64,000 bases of DNA from Stomoxys calcitrans (lineage: Eukaryota > Arthropoda > Insecta > Diptera > Muscidae), in contig NC_081553.1 in assembly GCF_963082655.1 (NCBI RefSeq), positions 153,184,941 to 153,248,940 of the forward strand, in the 5' to 3' direction. Made by a program: the position numbers and the translations under genes. The notes beneath the pieces were generated by a model that worked only from the letters and a program-made list of their open reading frames with translations, was not told the DNA's origin and searched no databases. Position 1 is the stretch's first letter. Each line of letters begins with the position of its first letter. Positions 44,661-54,848 of the stretch are shown here, in pieces.

Positions 44661-45155
44661 TTTCCCTCGCAGAACTTTGCTACATAAATTACACCTTTGC
44701 CCTTCAACTAAGTTAGTTTGCGCAATTTTTTAGCAGAGTCCTCACACACCAATGTTTTGTTTATTTATTTTTGAACAGCCAAAACATTGTTTGGTGTATA
44801 CGAAAAACTAGGCTTATTGTCATTGCAAATGTAACGTATCTTACATCAATATTTATTGAGTGTCTTTCTGCAAGTGCGTTGAAGATCAACATTGAAAGAG
44901 TTTTCTTTTGTTCCTCCGTTCGTGTGAACTTCAATAAAAAAAAGATTGTCGCAAATCGTTGTTAAGAGACTAGCATGTATGATAATTTGAGCTTGCCCAG
45001 AATGGCAGAATAACATTTAACCCGATTTTTTTTTTATAAAATTACGTGCACAAATCAAAATTAATTTTATTTGACTACTATACTCGCATATGTTTTGAAA
45101 ATGTTTTCGTAAATTTGATTACCAGGAATGTTCGGGACCGAAGGCATTACAGATA
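44661..45155. other. Unassigned intronic sequence
   Basis: Spacer between HINE-A and the Tigger-like element. Nothing recognised except short AT-rich runs. Confidence 0.35.
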
Positions 45156-47363
45156 CAGTCGAATCCGCTTTAGCGTAACACGCTTTACTGAAAAATACCG
45201 GATTACTGAAAACGACACAAATCCCCGCACTAATTTTTACCTCATCTAGTCTTATTCACTTCGCTTTAGTGAAACATCTGTTTACTGAAAATATCGCATT
45301 ACTGAAAAACAAAAGTGCATCCAAATCTACGTTTTGCATGAAACCTACTTCGCTTTAGTGAAAAAAATAAAATCTTCATTTTTTGGAAATCGATACATAA
45401 TTTTGGGCTGAAGAAATTTTGCATGTTTGCCCGTTAAAAAATGAATTGACACAATACATATACAGAAATTCTGAATAAACATCTTACAACAAAACGTATA
45501 CAATGTGTATGCCTTTGTATTGTGTGTTTGTACATATTAAGTTATATTAGTTGGTTTTGAAATGCGAACAGAAGCAGACGTAATGTATGTGTGTCCTATG
45601 TTTTTGGCATAAAGCTTACTGCAGATATAAAAACGGAATAAATAAAATGTCTGTAACAAAGGTAGAAATAGGAAATAAGTTTAATTATTTACCACAAATT
45701 TATTTATTTTATTATTATTGTATATTTTAAATAGAGAAATTCTTCAAAATACACATGCCTGACTATGAAAAAGAAACTTGAAATTATTGAGAAAATTAAA
45801 GCAGGAGTGCCGAGAAAGATCATTTACGAACAGTTTGATTGCAGCGCAGCCACGGTTTGCAGAATTTTAAAAAATGAGAAATAAATTTCGAGCATTGCCA
45901 CAAAAAATAAGAACATTCTTATGAATCGCATTAAAGGAGTTTCAAATAAGCAAGTGGAATAGGCTTTACATCTCTGGTTTACAAATATGAGGTCAAAGGA
46001 AGCAAAAATATCAGGGCCTATTATTATGCAAAAGGCGAAAGACTTGGCTCATATTATGAATATAGATTTTGTACCAACTATAGGGTGGCTAGAGCGTTGG
46101 AAGAAAAGAGAAAACATTCACTTTAAAAAGCTGCATGGAGAAAAAAAAACTCAGCGAATACTGTTGTAGCAAGTGAATGGATTAAGAACATATTGCCCGA
46201 GTTGTTGAAAAACTACTCGGACTATAAAGCTCTAACAGGTGGAACTTTACCAAACAGGTCCGATCAGGGATCAGGCAGCAAAATTTCGAAAGACCGAATC
46301 ACACTTCTTTTTATAACAAACTCCACGGGAAGTGATAAATACGTCTTCAGTGTTGGTAAATCTTCAAACCCTAGATGCTTTAACGGAAAGAACTTGCCTG
46401 TAAATTATTCTGCTAATAAGAAAGCTGGGATGACAAGTATTTTATGGACAGAACTTATCAAAGAAATTGACTTAAAGTTTCAGTAAAAAAAAAAACTTTA
46501 TTTTGTTTATTGACAATGCTGACTGTCACAAAACATCCGATGACGTTACATTAAAAAACATAAGAATTGAATATTTACCTCCAAACACCACGTCAATTAT
46601 TCAACCATTGGACCAAGGCATAATAAGGTCATTCAAGTGCTTCTATAGAAAGCTTATTGAGAAAGCTTATCTTGAATGTTCTGGCACATTAGAAAATGAA
46701 ATAGAAAACTTTATTGAAATAGAGAAGGATTTGGAGTGTTGCTAGGATTTGAGTGAAGAAGAAATAGTTGAACAAGTAATTGGTTGTGAAGCTGTTATAG
46801 AAAATGAAGAATTTGAAATGGATGAGGCTTTTCCGAAACTATCTGTTCAAGTTAATATGCCAATTGAAAGATTTTTTTTTTTAGATAATTTTGAAGCACG
46901 CAACTTGCTTAATGAGCTTGAAAATGAAATAGCCCATGTAAATTAAAAAAAAAGTGACTCAAAGTCAAATTAAAGATTTTTTTAAAGGACATAATGTTTG
47001 ATTTGCAATATTAACTGTATTGTGAGACTGAATTTTTATTTATATTTTTTTATTTTTATTAATGAGAGACTGAATTGTTAATTTATTATTATTATTATTA
47101 TTTTTTTTGAAGACAGAGTTCTTTTAATTTCTTTTTTAAACATTTTTTTTACATTTACAAAATACTTTTATTTATAATTTTTTTTAAATCAATACTTAAA
47201 AAATATATGGATTTTATGTGAAAAAGTTAAGAGTTTTTTTGTGGGGTAATGTACTGCTTTACTGAAATAAATTTCAGTAATCCGAACTTCGTTTTAGAGA
47301 AAATATCGGATAACTGAAACAAAATATGGATTTTTTTTAGTTCCAGTAAAGCGGAGTCTACTG
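45156..47363 (+). mobile_element. Tigger/pogo-like DNA transposon, 2.2 kb
   Basis: Ends CAGTCGAATCCGCTTTA and, inverted, CAGTAGACTCCGCTTTA, flanked by TA (45154-45155, 47364-47365). TTTACTGAAAA and GGATTACTGAAA motifs recur next to both ends. The interior carries a pogo-type transposase with several breaks. Confidence 0.9.
45765..46946 (+). pseudogene. Tigger/pogo transposase, broken
   Basis: Pieces in order: an N-terminal helix-turn-helix (KLEIIEKIKAGVPRK..., 45765-45884, ending in a stop); a CENP-B-type second DNA-binding domain (IIMQKAKDLAHIMNIDF..GWLERWKKR, 45987-46169); and the DDE domain from 46193. KISKDRITLLF and NPRCFNGKNLPV are intact. The second and third acidic sites are FIDNADCH (about 46505) and QPLDQGII (about 46605). 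The segment that should carry the first aspartate is deleted between NYSDY and KALTGG. At least three frame breaks or stops occur. Confidence 0.8.
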
Positions 47364-47365
47364 TA

Positions 47366-47878
47366 ATCGGTTTTCCCGGATAATGGAGTCAAATTTCTTT
47401 GCAGGTTTTAATCATTTTTTAAGCAAAAATTACATATTGGTATAGAGTTTTATGCAAAAATAGTAAACTACAATGTTGTTTCTAATGTTTACTTGTCTTT
47501 GCACAATATCTTAACGAAATGCAATTGAAAGCTCTATATCCATATTACACCATGGTCTATCGGACGATTTAAAGAAGTGCAATTCGGTAGAACAAATGTT
47601 CTAATAACTTTTTCAGATATGAAATTATTTATTTTTATTTAAACAATTCTTTAGTTGCCAAACTGAAAGCACTGAACTAAAGCACTGAAAGTTCGTGAAC
47701 ATAGTTTAAAACACTTGGCCGAGCTCTTTTTCCAATAACTTGAAGAGATAATAAAGCAGTTGGTTTCTCTTTGGCACCTTATGCCCAACTACGAGTGAAT
47801 TATCATGGCATACCAAACTGCTTTCAGACAAACTTCCAGCTTCGTTCTGTATCATTTTTCAAACGTAATGGATAAACT
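47366..47878. other. Unassigned sequence beside the Tigger element
   Basis: Begins TCGGTTTTCCCGGATAATGG, resembling the motif at 48205-48335. The rest is AT-rich with nothing recognised. Confidence 0.35.
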
Positions 47879-48194
47879 GGAGCCACCGTAGATCAGAGGA
47901 TAGTATGCCCACCTATGACTCTGAATGCCCTTGTTCGAATCCTGTCAATAACATCGGCAAAATTTCAGCGGTGTTTACCCTCTATTAATGCAGGCAACAT
48001 TTGCCATGTAAAAACTTCTGACCAAAGAGCAGAGAGCGGCACTCGGTTCAAACTCGGATTAAATAAGGCGGTCCCTTAAACTTGAATCGGACATCTTATA
48101 ATTGAGCTTAAACGTGAATCGGACATTGCTCATTGAAATGTGGGAAGTTTGACCCCTATTCCTTAATGTAATGTGCGTGGGAAAATTTGCCGTT
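47879..48194 (+). mobile_element. SINE family 1 copy, older
   Basis: Head GGAGCCACCGTAGATCAGAGG and box B TTGTTCGAATCCTG (about 47931), then the body with GCAACATTTGCCATGTAAAA and a 3' part TTGAAATGTGGGAAGTTTG. It is more diverged than 51042-51353. Confidence 0.8.
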
Positions 48195-48204
48195 ATAAAA
48201 CGAC

Positions 48205-48335
48205 TTACACTCCCGGATAAAAGAGGTAATCACCGATAATTGAATTAATCGAAAAAAGACAAAAATGTCTTTTCTATCCCGGATAATGGAGGTTCCCGAA
48301 TAATCGATTCCCGGATAATCGCGGTCCGACTGTGC
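48205..48335. other. Possible terminus of a second pogo-like element
   Basis: TCCCGGATAA-type motifs occur four times, followed by GATAATCGCGGTCCGACTG, which read in reverse (CAGTCGGACCGCGATTATC) resembles pogo/Tigger terminal repeats. AAAAGACA and TGTCTTTT form a small hairpin near 48255-48272. No matching left end is certain. Confidence 0.35.
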
Positions 48336-49238
48336 CTATATTCACAGTTTTCTTCGTATTGTTTTAAAGAGTGGCAAACCTGACTTGCACTGAATACATT
48401 TTTTTGTTTTCTTTTTTTGTCCTTCACGGCTTGTGCATCCAGTACTAAAATAAAACACAGCAATTATTTTCGGCGGCTCATTTATACTGGATAGCATCCT
48501 TTTTAGAGGGCCGTACCTAAATATGTAATGTTTATTGAATATCATTGTTTTTTTTTTCAGCCGACAGCGTCACATAAAATCAAAATCAACTTATTAAACA
48601 CGTGTTGTTCTCTCCAACATTGATATGTGAAAATAATAATAACAGTGCCGTTTATACACCACAACTAGTAAACATAACAAAAGGTCATACGTGAAATGTG
48701 CAGTGTAAGAGTCCAATCTTGTTCTCTGTACAGGACATTGGTAGTGGAAGAGTTAAACTAAGAGAAATTTTTATCATTGAATTACTACAAGGACTAATTG
48801 ATTCTCCTTTTCTCACAGCCAAAAAACTTGATAATGTTCCATCTCAAAGGGTTCGTAATTTAAAACCGTTAAAGTTGTCGCTCAGGAGAACTAATTACGA
48901 GATAAGTAACCCTTGTGTTCTATATACTTGGGCTTATGTACTACTACATGTTTAAGTAATCCGTTGTATACGATAAAAAACCAATAATGCATATCGATGG
49001 AGGAATTCAGATTCACCTTTCCAAAATTTCAGGTAGATACAATTACAAAAAACGGTTTTATAACGATTTCAAAAAAGGCCTAAATCAATTTTTCTCTTTC
49101 TCCTGTACAGAAACAAAAAATTTCGTTTGCGTTTTTTATTTGTTCTGAAAGACCAATGTCAGATGTACCTTGCTCCAAATTTTCTGGCTGATACTTTTCA
49201 AAATAACAGAGTTGTAACGATTTATAAAAAGCCCTGTG
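48336..49238. other. Unassigned intronic sequence
   Basis: The 85-codon frame at 48698-48955 shows no recognisable domain. No repeat ends seen. Confidence 0.35.
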
Positions 49239-50218
49239 TGAAGTTTTTATACCCTCCACCATAGGATGGGGGCATACTAATTACCCCATAGAGTATATAT
49301 ATTCTTGATCGTCGTGACATTTTATGTCGATCTAGCCATGTCCGTCCGTCTGTCTGTTGAAAGCACTCTAACTTTTGAAGGAGTAAAGCTAGCCGATTGA
49401 AATTTTGCACACATACTTACTATTAGGTCGGTTGGGATTGTAAATGGGCCATATCGGTCCATGTTTTGATATGGATGCCATATAAACCGATCTTAGGTCT
49501 TGACTTCTTGAGCCTCTAGAGGGCGCAATTCTTATCCGATTGGAATGAAATTTTGCACAACGTGTTTATGTGTTATGATATCCAACAACTGCGCCAAGTA
49601 TGGTTCAAATCGGTCAATAACCTGATATAGCTGCCATATAAACCGATCTGGGGACTTGATTTCTTGAGCTTCTAGAGGACGCAATTCCTATCCGATTTGG
49701 CAGAAATTTTGAATGACATATTTTATTATGACTTACAACAACTGTGCCCAATAGGGTTCAAATGAGTTCATTACCTGATATCGCTGCCATATAAACTAAT
49801 CTGGGATCTTTGCTTCTTCAGCCCTTAGAGGTCGCAATTGTTATCCGATTTGCCTGAAATTTTTTACTACGGATCCTCTCATGACCATCAACATACGTGA
49901 TTATTATGGACTATTATCGGTCTATAGCCTGATTCAGCTCCCATATAAATCAATCTCTCTATTTTACTTCTTGACCCCCCAAAGGGCGCAATTCTTATTC
50001 GAATTGGATGACATTTTACACAGGTGTCCAACATATAATTTAATTGTGGTGCGAACCGGACCATTTCTTGATATCGCTCTAATAGCAGAACAATCTTTTC
50101 TTTTATCCTTTTTTTTTGCCTAGGAAGAGATGCCGGGAAAAGAACTCGACAACTGCGATCCATGGTGGAGGGTATATAAGATTCGGCGCGGCCGAACTTA
50201 GCACGCTTTTACTTGTTT
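49239..50218 (-). mobile_element. HINE-A copy, complete, about 980 bp
   Basis: Begins TTTTTATACCCTCCACCATAG and GGATGGGGGCATAC. Units start GCCATATAAACCGATCT at 49478 and 49633, then GCCATATAAACTAATCT at 49786 (steps 155 and 153 bp), with a further unit after. It ends CCATGGTGGAGGGTATATAAG, hairpin TTCGGCGCGGCCGAA, then CGCTTTTACTTGTT. Confidence 0.88.
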
Positions 50219-50269
50219 TCTTCTCCTGTAAAGTAAAAAAATCGAGTTAAGCCATCGATATGTGAGAAT

Positions 50270-50836
50270 AAATACAAAGTTTTAAAAATTGCGGCTTGTA
50301 AAGGCTCAAGAAATCAAATTGGGCGATCGGTTTATTTGGGAGCTATATCAGGTTATAGACCGATTTAAACCGTACTTGGCACAGTTATTGGAAGTCATAA
50401 CAGAACACTACGTGCAAAATCCGCCAAATCTGACAAAAATTGCGGCTTCCAGGGGCTCATGATGTCAAATCCTGATATCGGTTTATATGGGAGCTATATC
50501 AGGTTATAGACCGATTTGGACCGTAGTCAAAACAGCTCTTGGAAGTCATAACGGAACACTACATGCAAAATTTCTGGAGATCGGTTTATATAGGAGCTAT
50601 ATATAAACCTACATCGATATTAAGTATCGGCAAAATTTCAAGCGGCTAGCTTTATGCGTTCGACCTCTATCGTGATTTCGACAAACGGACAAACGGGCGA
50701 ACATGACTAGATCGATTCAGAACGGCGAGACGATCAAGAATATATATACTTTATGGGGTCTTAGACGAATATTTCGAGATGTTACAAACGGAACGACTAG
50801 ATTATTATACCCCCGTCCTATGGTGGCGAGTATAAA
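50270..50836 (+). mobile_element. HINE-A copy, hairpin end missing
   Basis: Starts within a unit (AATTGCGGCTTGTAAAGGC) and runs to GTGGCGAGTATAAAAA, with GATGTTACAAACGGAACGAC before the end. It lies tail to tail with the copy at 49239-50218. Confidence 0.8.
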
Positions 50837-50844
50837 AATAGAGT

Positions 50845-51700
50845 CGGTGCAACCCTGAAAGGTCGCATCTCTTTTCCATTGAAACAGACTGGAACTTCAG
50901 CATTCCTATACAGCTCCCTAATTAATGTCACGAATTTTTTAGGGATGCCCTTATTCAACAGAGTGCTCCACATTAAACTTCGCGAATCTGTGTCAAAAGC
51001 ACTCTCGAAGTCGATGTATTAAGTTCTGCAGTTTGTTCAATGGCCACCGTAGCGCAGAGTTTAGCATGTCCGCCTATGACGCTGAACGCCTGGGTTCGAA
51101 TCCTGGCGAGACCATCAGAAACTATTTTTCAGCGGTGGTTTTCCCCTCCTAATACTGGCAACATTTGTGAGGTACTATGCCATGTAAAACCTCTCCCCAA
51201 AGAGATGTCGCACTGCGGCACGCCGTTCGGACTCGGCTGTAAAAAGGAGGCCCCTTATCATTGAGATTAAAACTTAAATCGGACTGCACTCATTAATATG
51301 TGAGAAGTTTGCTCATGTTCCTTAGAGGAATGTTCATCAGCAAAATTTGCATTTGCAGTTTGTTCAATAATTATGCGGAGGGAGTTAATGTGGTTGCCAC
51401 AAGAACGTCCTGGTTGAAAACTCGCCTGTTCCTTCCTCAAATTTCTGTCAAGTGCAGGCCAAATACTCTGCAGAAGAAGACTTGCCATCACTTTATTTAT
51501 TGCGTTTCGCAATGTAATCCCCTCCAGTTCTTGCACTAGGTGTGGTCACCCATCTTTGGGATTGTGCCCATGATCCCCTTCTTCCATTCCGAGGGGACAT
51601 CGTTTGTATCCCAGGCCTCGCTGATTATTGGGGTGATCACTTGAGCTATGGGGTATGCCTCACAATGCAACTCTTCAGCAGGTATATTATAATATATATA
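50845..51700 (-). mobile_element. RTE-like LINE, RT N-terminal part
   Basis: The minus frame 51267-51536 reads LEGITLRNAINKVMASLLLQ and FQPGRSCGNHINSLRIIIEQ, the finger region of an RTE-type reverse transcriptase. After the SINE insertion the same LINE continues at 50850-51027. The palm catalytic box is not present. Confidence 0.7.
51042..51353 (+). mobile_element. tRNA-derived SINE family 1, complete with 15-bp target duplication
   Basis: A 312-bp SINE. The tRNA-like head GGCCACCGTAGCGCAGAG has a box A region, and box B is GGTTCGAATCC at 51093-51103. It is flanked by TGCAGTTTGTTCAAT at 51027-51041 and 51354-51368, a clean target-site duplication. It interrupts the RTE-like LINE. It would be transcribed by RNA polymerase III and mobilised by a LINE; the partner is not identifiable here. 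The plus-strand frame at 51040-51264 is not a gene. Confidence 0.92.
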
Positions 51701-52331
51701 GAAACTGCGCCATCGCTTTAATTGTTAATCGGGTGCTGGTAATTCCTCAAACAGAAATGTGCAACCTCTAATTTACAAAACTCTCAAAATGCTTTCCACT
51801 TTCACACTCTCTCTTACTGGCAAACGAATGCCTTTCGGTAGAAATTTGTGCAATTTTTTGAGTGCGCGATCACTATTGTTGCTGATTGCAGCGTATCCTC
51901 TAAATTACCTTAAAAGTATACGACAAAACCAAATTTGTATATGGTTCATCGCCTCGATATATTAATGTACCGGTTATCACGAAATTAATTTTTTCTACGA
52001 GAAACCGGCCCTAAGTCTAAATTTCAATTTTACATCTTGCTTTGAAATTACTACTTTTGTATATTGCATTCACATTACTGGCTGAGGTACTACTTTTAGC
52101 CAGTGTTGTAGAATCACGACTAACCCGCCATTGTCCGGAAAATGGTGTGGACGCACTGCCTACGTATGGGAGGACCGCTCCTCGGTCGGCAGGGGCGGGT
52201 GTAAGAGGATTGGGAAGAAACGAACGAACAATAGCTTATACTCAAGGTCTTATTCGATTTCCATTTTTATTTTAGCTAAATAATATTGTTAGTTCGACAT
52301 TCTAATATGTTTTCCATAATTTTATTTCCAG
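51701..52331. other. Intron end before the last scro exon
   Basis: Non-repeat sequence ending in the pyrimidine-rich acceptor region TTTTATTTCCAG. It contains the GC-richer open frame at 52042-52275, listed separately. Confidence 0.5.
52042..52275 (+). CDS. Unrecognised 77-codon frame with signal-peptide-like start
   Basis: The frame opens with a hydrophobic stretch (MKLLLLYIAFTLLAEVLLLA), then RHCPENGVDALPTYG and an Arg/Gly-rich end. The DNA at about 52130-52220 is clearly more GC-rich than its surroundings. It stops 56 bp before the last scro exon and has no known homologue that I recognise. It may be an unspliced conserved intronic element or chance. I would not call it a gene without expression data. 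Confidence 0.15.
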   Translation: MKLLLLYIAFTLLAEVLLLASVVESRLTRHCPENGVDALPTYGRTAPRSAGAGVRGLGRNERTIAYTQGLIRFPFLF

Positions 52332-52733
52332 CCAGCAAGTTCACCACGACGTGTAGCAGTGCCAGTTTTAGTAAAGGATGGGAAACCATGTTCTACAGGA
52401 AGCACTGCCCAACCTCACGGACACCATCCAACAAACAGTGATATAGGTGATGATGGTGGTAGTGCATTAAACTCAAATAGTGCTAATGTCATATCAAATA
52501 TAAATATAATCTCAAATGAAGCGCCCACCTCCAATTCTCCGGATACGTCAACCTCACTGTTGGCAACGTACAACGAATCTGTTACCAGTTCTCAAATGTT
52601 ACAACAACCTTGCAATAACGCTATAGTATCAAATAGTATAGCAATGGCGTACAGAAGTCAAAACAATTTCATACAAAATGGTCACCAACAGCAATGTGGG
52701 GGTTATTTACCAATCCAAGGACGAGCGTGGTAA
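52332..52733 (+). CDS. scro: scarecrow terminal coding exon (NK2-specific domain)
   Basis: 133 codons and the TAA stop, phase 0 start. The acceptor TTATTTCCAG ends at 52331. It starts PASSPRRVAVPVLVKDGKPC, the NK2-specific domain of Nkx2 proteins, about 17 residues C-terminal to the homeodomain linker. A Ser/Asn-rich region follows (about residues 22-70), then LLATYN, LQQPCNNA and MAYRSQNNF, ending GGYLPIQGRAW. The GR-W end is shared with vertebrate Nkx2.1/2.4 and separates this gene from vnd. Together with 21120-21206 it gives the last 162 residues of the protein. The apparent ATG-less start in the middle of the exon is GTG and is not a real start. Confidence 0.92.
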   Translation, partial: PASSPRRVAVPVLVKDGKPCSTGSTAQPHGHHPTNSDIGDDGGSALNSNSANVISNINIISNEAPTSNSPDTSTSLLATYNESVTSSQMLQQPCNNAIVSNSIAMAYRSQNNFIQNGHQQQCGGYLPIQGRAW

Positions 52734-52860
52734 TAGGTGGATATACAAAAGAGGAGGTTGAGCAGCGAAATAATGGATAAATATGTATGTATGTAAAAAC
52801 GTGTATAAAATTTTATGATATAGTGGTTTGATTTACACAAATAAATGTAAAATTGGGAGA
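52734..52860 (+). promoter_or_regulatory. scro: scro 3' UTR start with candidate poly(A) signal
   Basis: Follows the scro stop directly. AATAAA is at 52840-52845, about 107 bp after the stop. The true cleavage site cannot be fixed from sequence, and the UTR may be longer. Confidence 0.5.
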
Positions 52861-53756
52861 TGTTAATGTAATTCATTTATGTTGCATCAAGTCCAAATGT
52901 AACATTTAGAATAATGACATACTTCTACGGCATCTCTTATTTGTATACGTAGCTCATAGAAACGTCTAAAGAGACAAGTGTACAACTTTTGACCTATTGA
53001 TCAGAACAGTGCAAACCGGTCTAGACATTTATAGAGAAGGACATAGACTTTAAGAAAAGTGATATATCTTTAATACAGGGTGAGGTACAGGACGTCAAAG
53101 TTAACCATTTTTGACATCTCCAGCCTTCTGAAGGCTGTATCTTCATAGACGCGTGCCATTCAACCCAAGACAAATTTAGCAGTTTGCCAACATCAAAAAA
53201 TCGAGTGCACAATCTGTCAAAAACAGTGCTTTGTCTGGATTTTTACCGATGGTGCCTTGCTCGTTTTTCACAACTTCGCTCTTTTTTATGTAAGAAAGTT
53301 ATTTTTTTTTTAAATAATGTATTAGAAAAATATTATGATTGTTCGATTTGAAGTGTAGAAAAAGAAAACTTGGGGACTACACAACAGCAGTGTGGACAAC
53401 GTAGTTGAGTGAAACGCTGTGGAATAGTTAATCTAGACCAGGCAAAACGCCACTCTACCAAATGGGGCAGGTTGTCCCATTAGTTTTCATATAGACCAAA
53501 CATCAACAGAAAAAGATCCGTCGCGTGCCTTGATATAAGTTTATGTTGTCTTATTTTCGGCAAAGGAAACCACAGCTTAGATACATAAGTGATGTGGAAG
53601 CCTTAACCATTCCGTGTCCATTCAATACTACACAACACAAAAACAAATCACTAGGGTCAACCTCTAAGAAAGTTGGAGAATTTCTATATTTGGATATAAA
53701 GTGGATGCAGACTCATTGCACACATTGTTACAACAACAACGTGAAGTCATTAGGTT
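52861..53756. other. Unassigned downstream sequence
   Basis: May include distal scro 3' UTR. The frames at 53021-53212 and 53543-53758 show no known domain, and the second runs into the LINE-A 3' end. Confidence 0.35.
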
Positions 53757-53971
53757 AGGTTGAAAAGAGGGTGCAGATTTTAATCCTCCCCTTGCCACTG
53801 TGGACATACACCTAAGCCAGTAATCGGCTTGTTGTGCGCTCTAAAAACTATAAAGTAACCTCTAAAATGAAAATTTTAAGTTAGGAATTCCGTGCTACAT
53901 ACAAAATCCTTAATTGTTTTCACTACCACTCCCCTAAGATGGTTCATGTCTGATATTGTGTTTCCAGCCGG

Positions 53972-54848
53972 TCAATGAAAAAGGAAATGCTCCAACGTCT
54001 CATCATCTTCCCCACATGTCCTACACATGCTATCACTTGCCGCACCGATTTTCCATAAGTGAGCTCGTAGTCCTATGCGTCCCGTTATGATACCAATAGC
54101 TATACTGACCTCATTCTTCCTTCCTTTCAGTAATAGCCTCGTCTTTTCAGGATCTGGATCCACCCATAGGATTTTCGCCGTCCTACCGACCGTTCGTCGC
54201 CCACTCTCTTAACTCGGTCTGCGTCGACCAGAAAGGCTTCGGGTTAACCAAGTTTATTGACGGCAGTCTTCTGGCTTTCACAGCCAAATCGTCTGCCCTT
54301 TCATTTCCCCTTACTCCGTTATGGCCCGGCACCCAAACGATGCGCATTTTCCCATCTTCAGAGAATGCGTTAATCTCCTTTGTACACTGCAAGATTGTTC
54401 GTGAAATTACCGTCCTGGTTGTTATTGCCCTTATGGCAATTTTACTGTCGGTAAAGACGTTCACACTCGACGTCCTCGCGTTAGCACCACACCAATTCAC
54501 GCATTCCGTGATCGCTCGGATCTCCGACTGCAGGGCCGTATTATGGTCAGGCAGTCTAAAACAGATCTCAGTCCCTGGGTTCTCAATATAAACCCCCAGG
54601 CCCACTCTGTCCTCTAGCTTTGATCCAACCGTGTAACATGATCTTCCAGATGGCAATACTAGGGTTCCATCAATCCAAGACTGTGCCGATGGCAGCAGTG
54701 CCTCGCACTCGACTTCAAGGTTCATCTCAGTTATCCGATCGGAAACCTCTTCCCTTCCTTCCAGGTTTCCTATCGTTGCCTCGACTATACCGCGATGGTA
54801 TGAGCTGTTCCAATCGTCAATCCATTCTCCCATCGCCTTAAGTCTCAT
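53972..54848 (-). pseudogene. LINE-A RNase H and zinc knuckle
   Basis: 54183-54848 carries RNase H. The first acidic site reads CYTVGSK, with Val in place of the catalytic Asp. The others remain: LQSEIRAITEC, FTDSKIAIRAI, and GHNGVRGNERADDL. After a frameshift, 53972-54163 has the zinc motif CRTCGEDDETLEHFLFH followed by CP in the next frame. The lost Asp would disable RNase H in this copy. Confidence 0.75.

Larger units (their letters stand above)
21207..52331 (+). other. scro: scro intron, 31,125 bp
   Basis: Bounded by the GTAAAT donor and the TTATTTCCAG acceptor. It is filled by at least 20 transposon insertions listed separately. Transposon-poor parts are 25064-26285, 27881-29730, 42651-43496, 43707-44150 and 48336-49238. 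Any scro enhancers in this intron would most likely lie there, but that is inference. Confidence 0.88.

Noticed and set aside
51093..51103. tRNA gene
   Set aside because: Box B is present, but the sequence cannot fold as a full tRNA and is the head of a SINE with target duplications.
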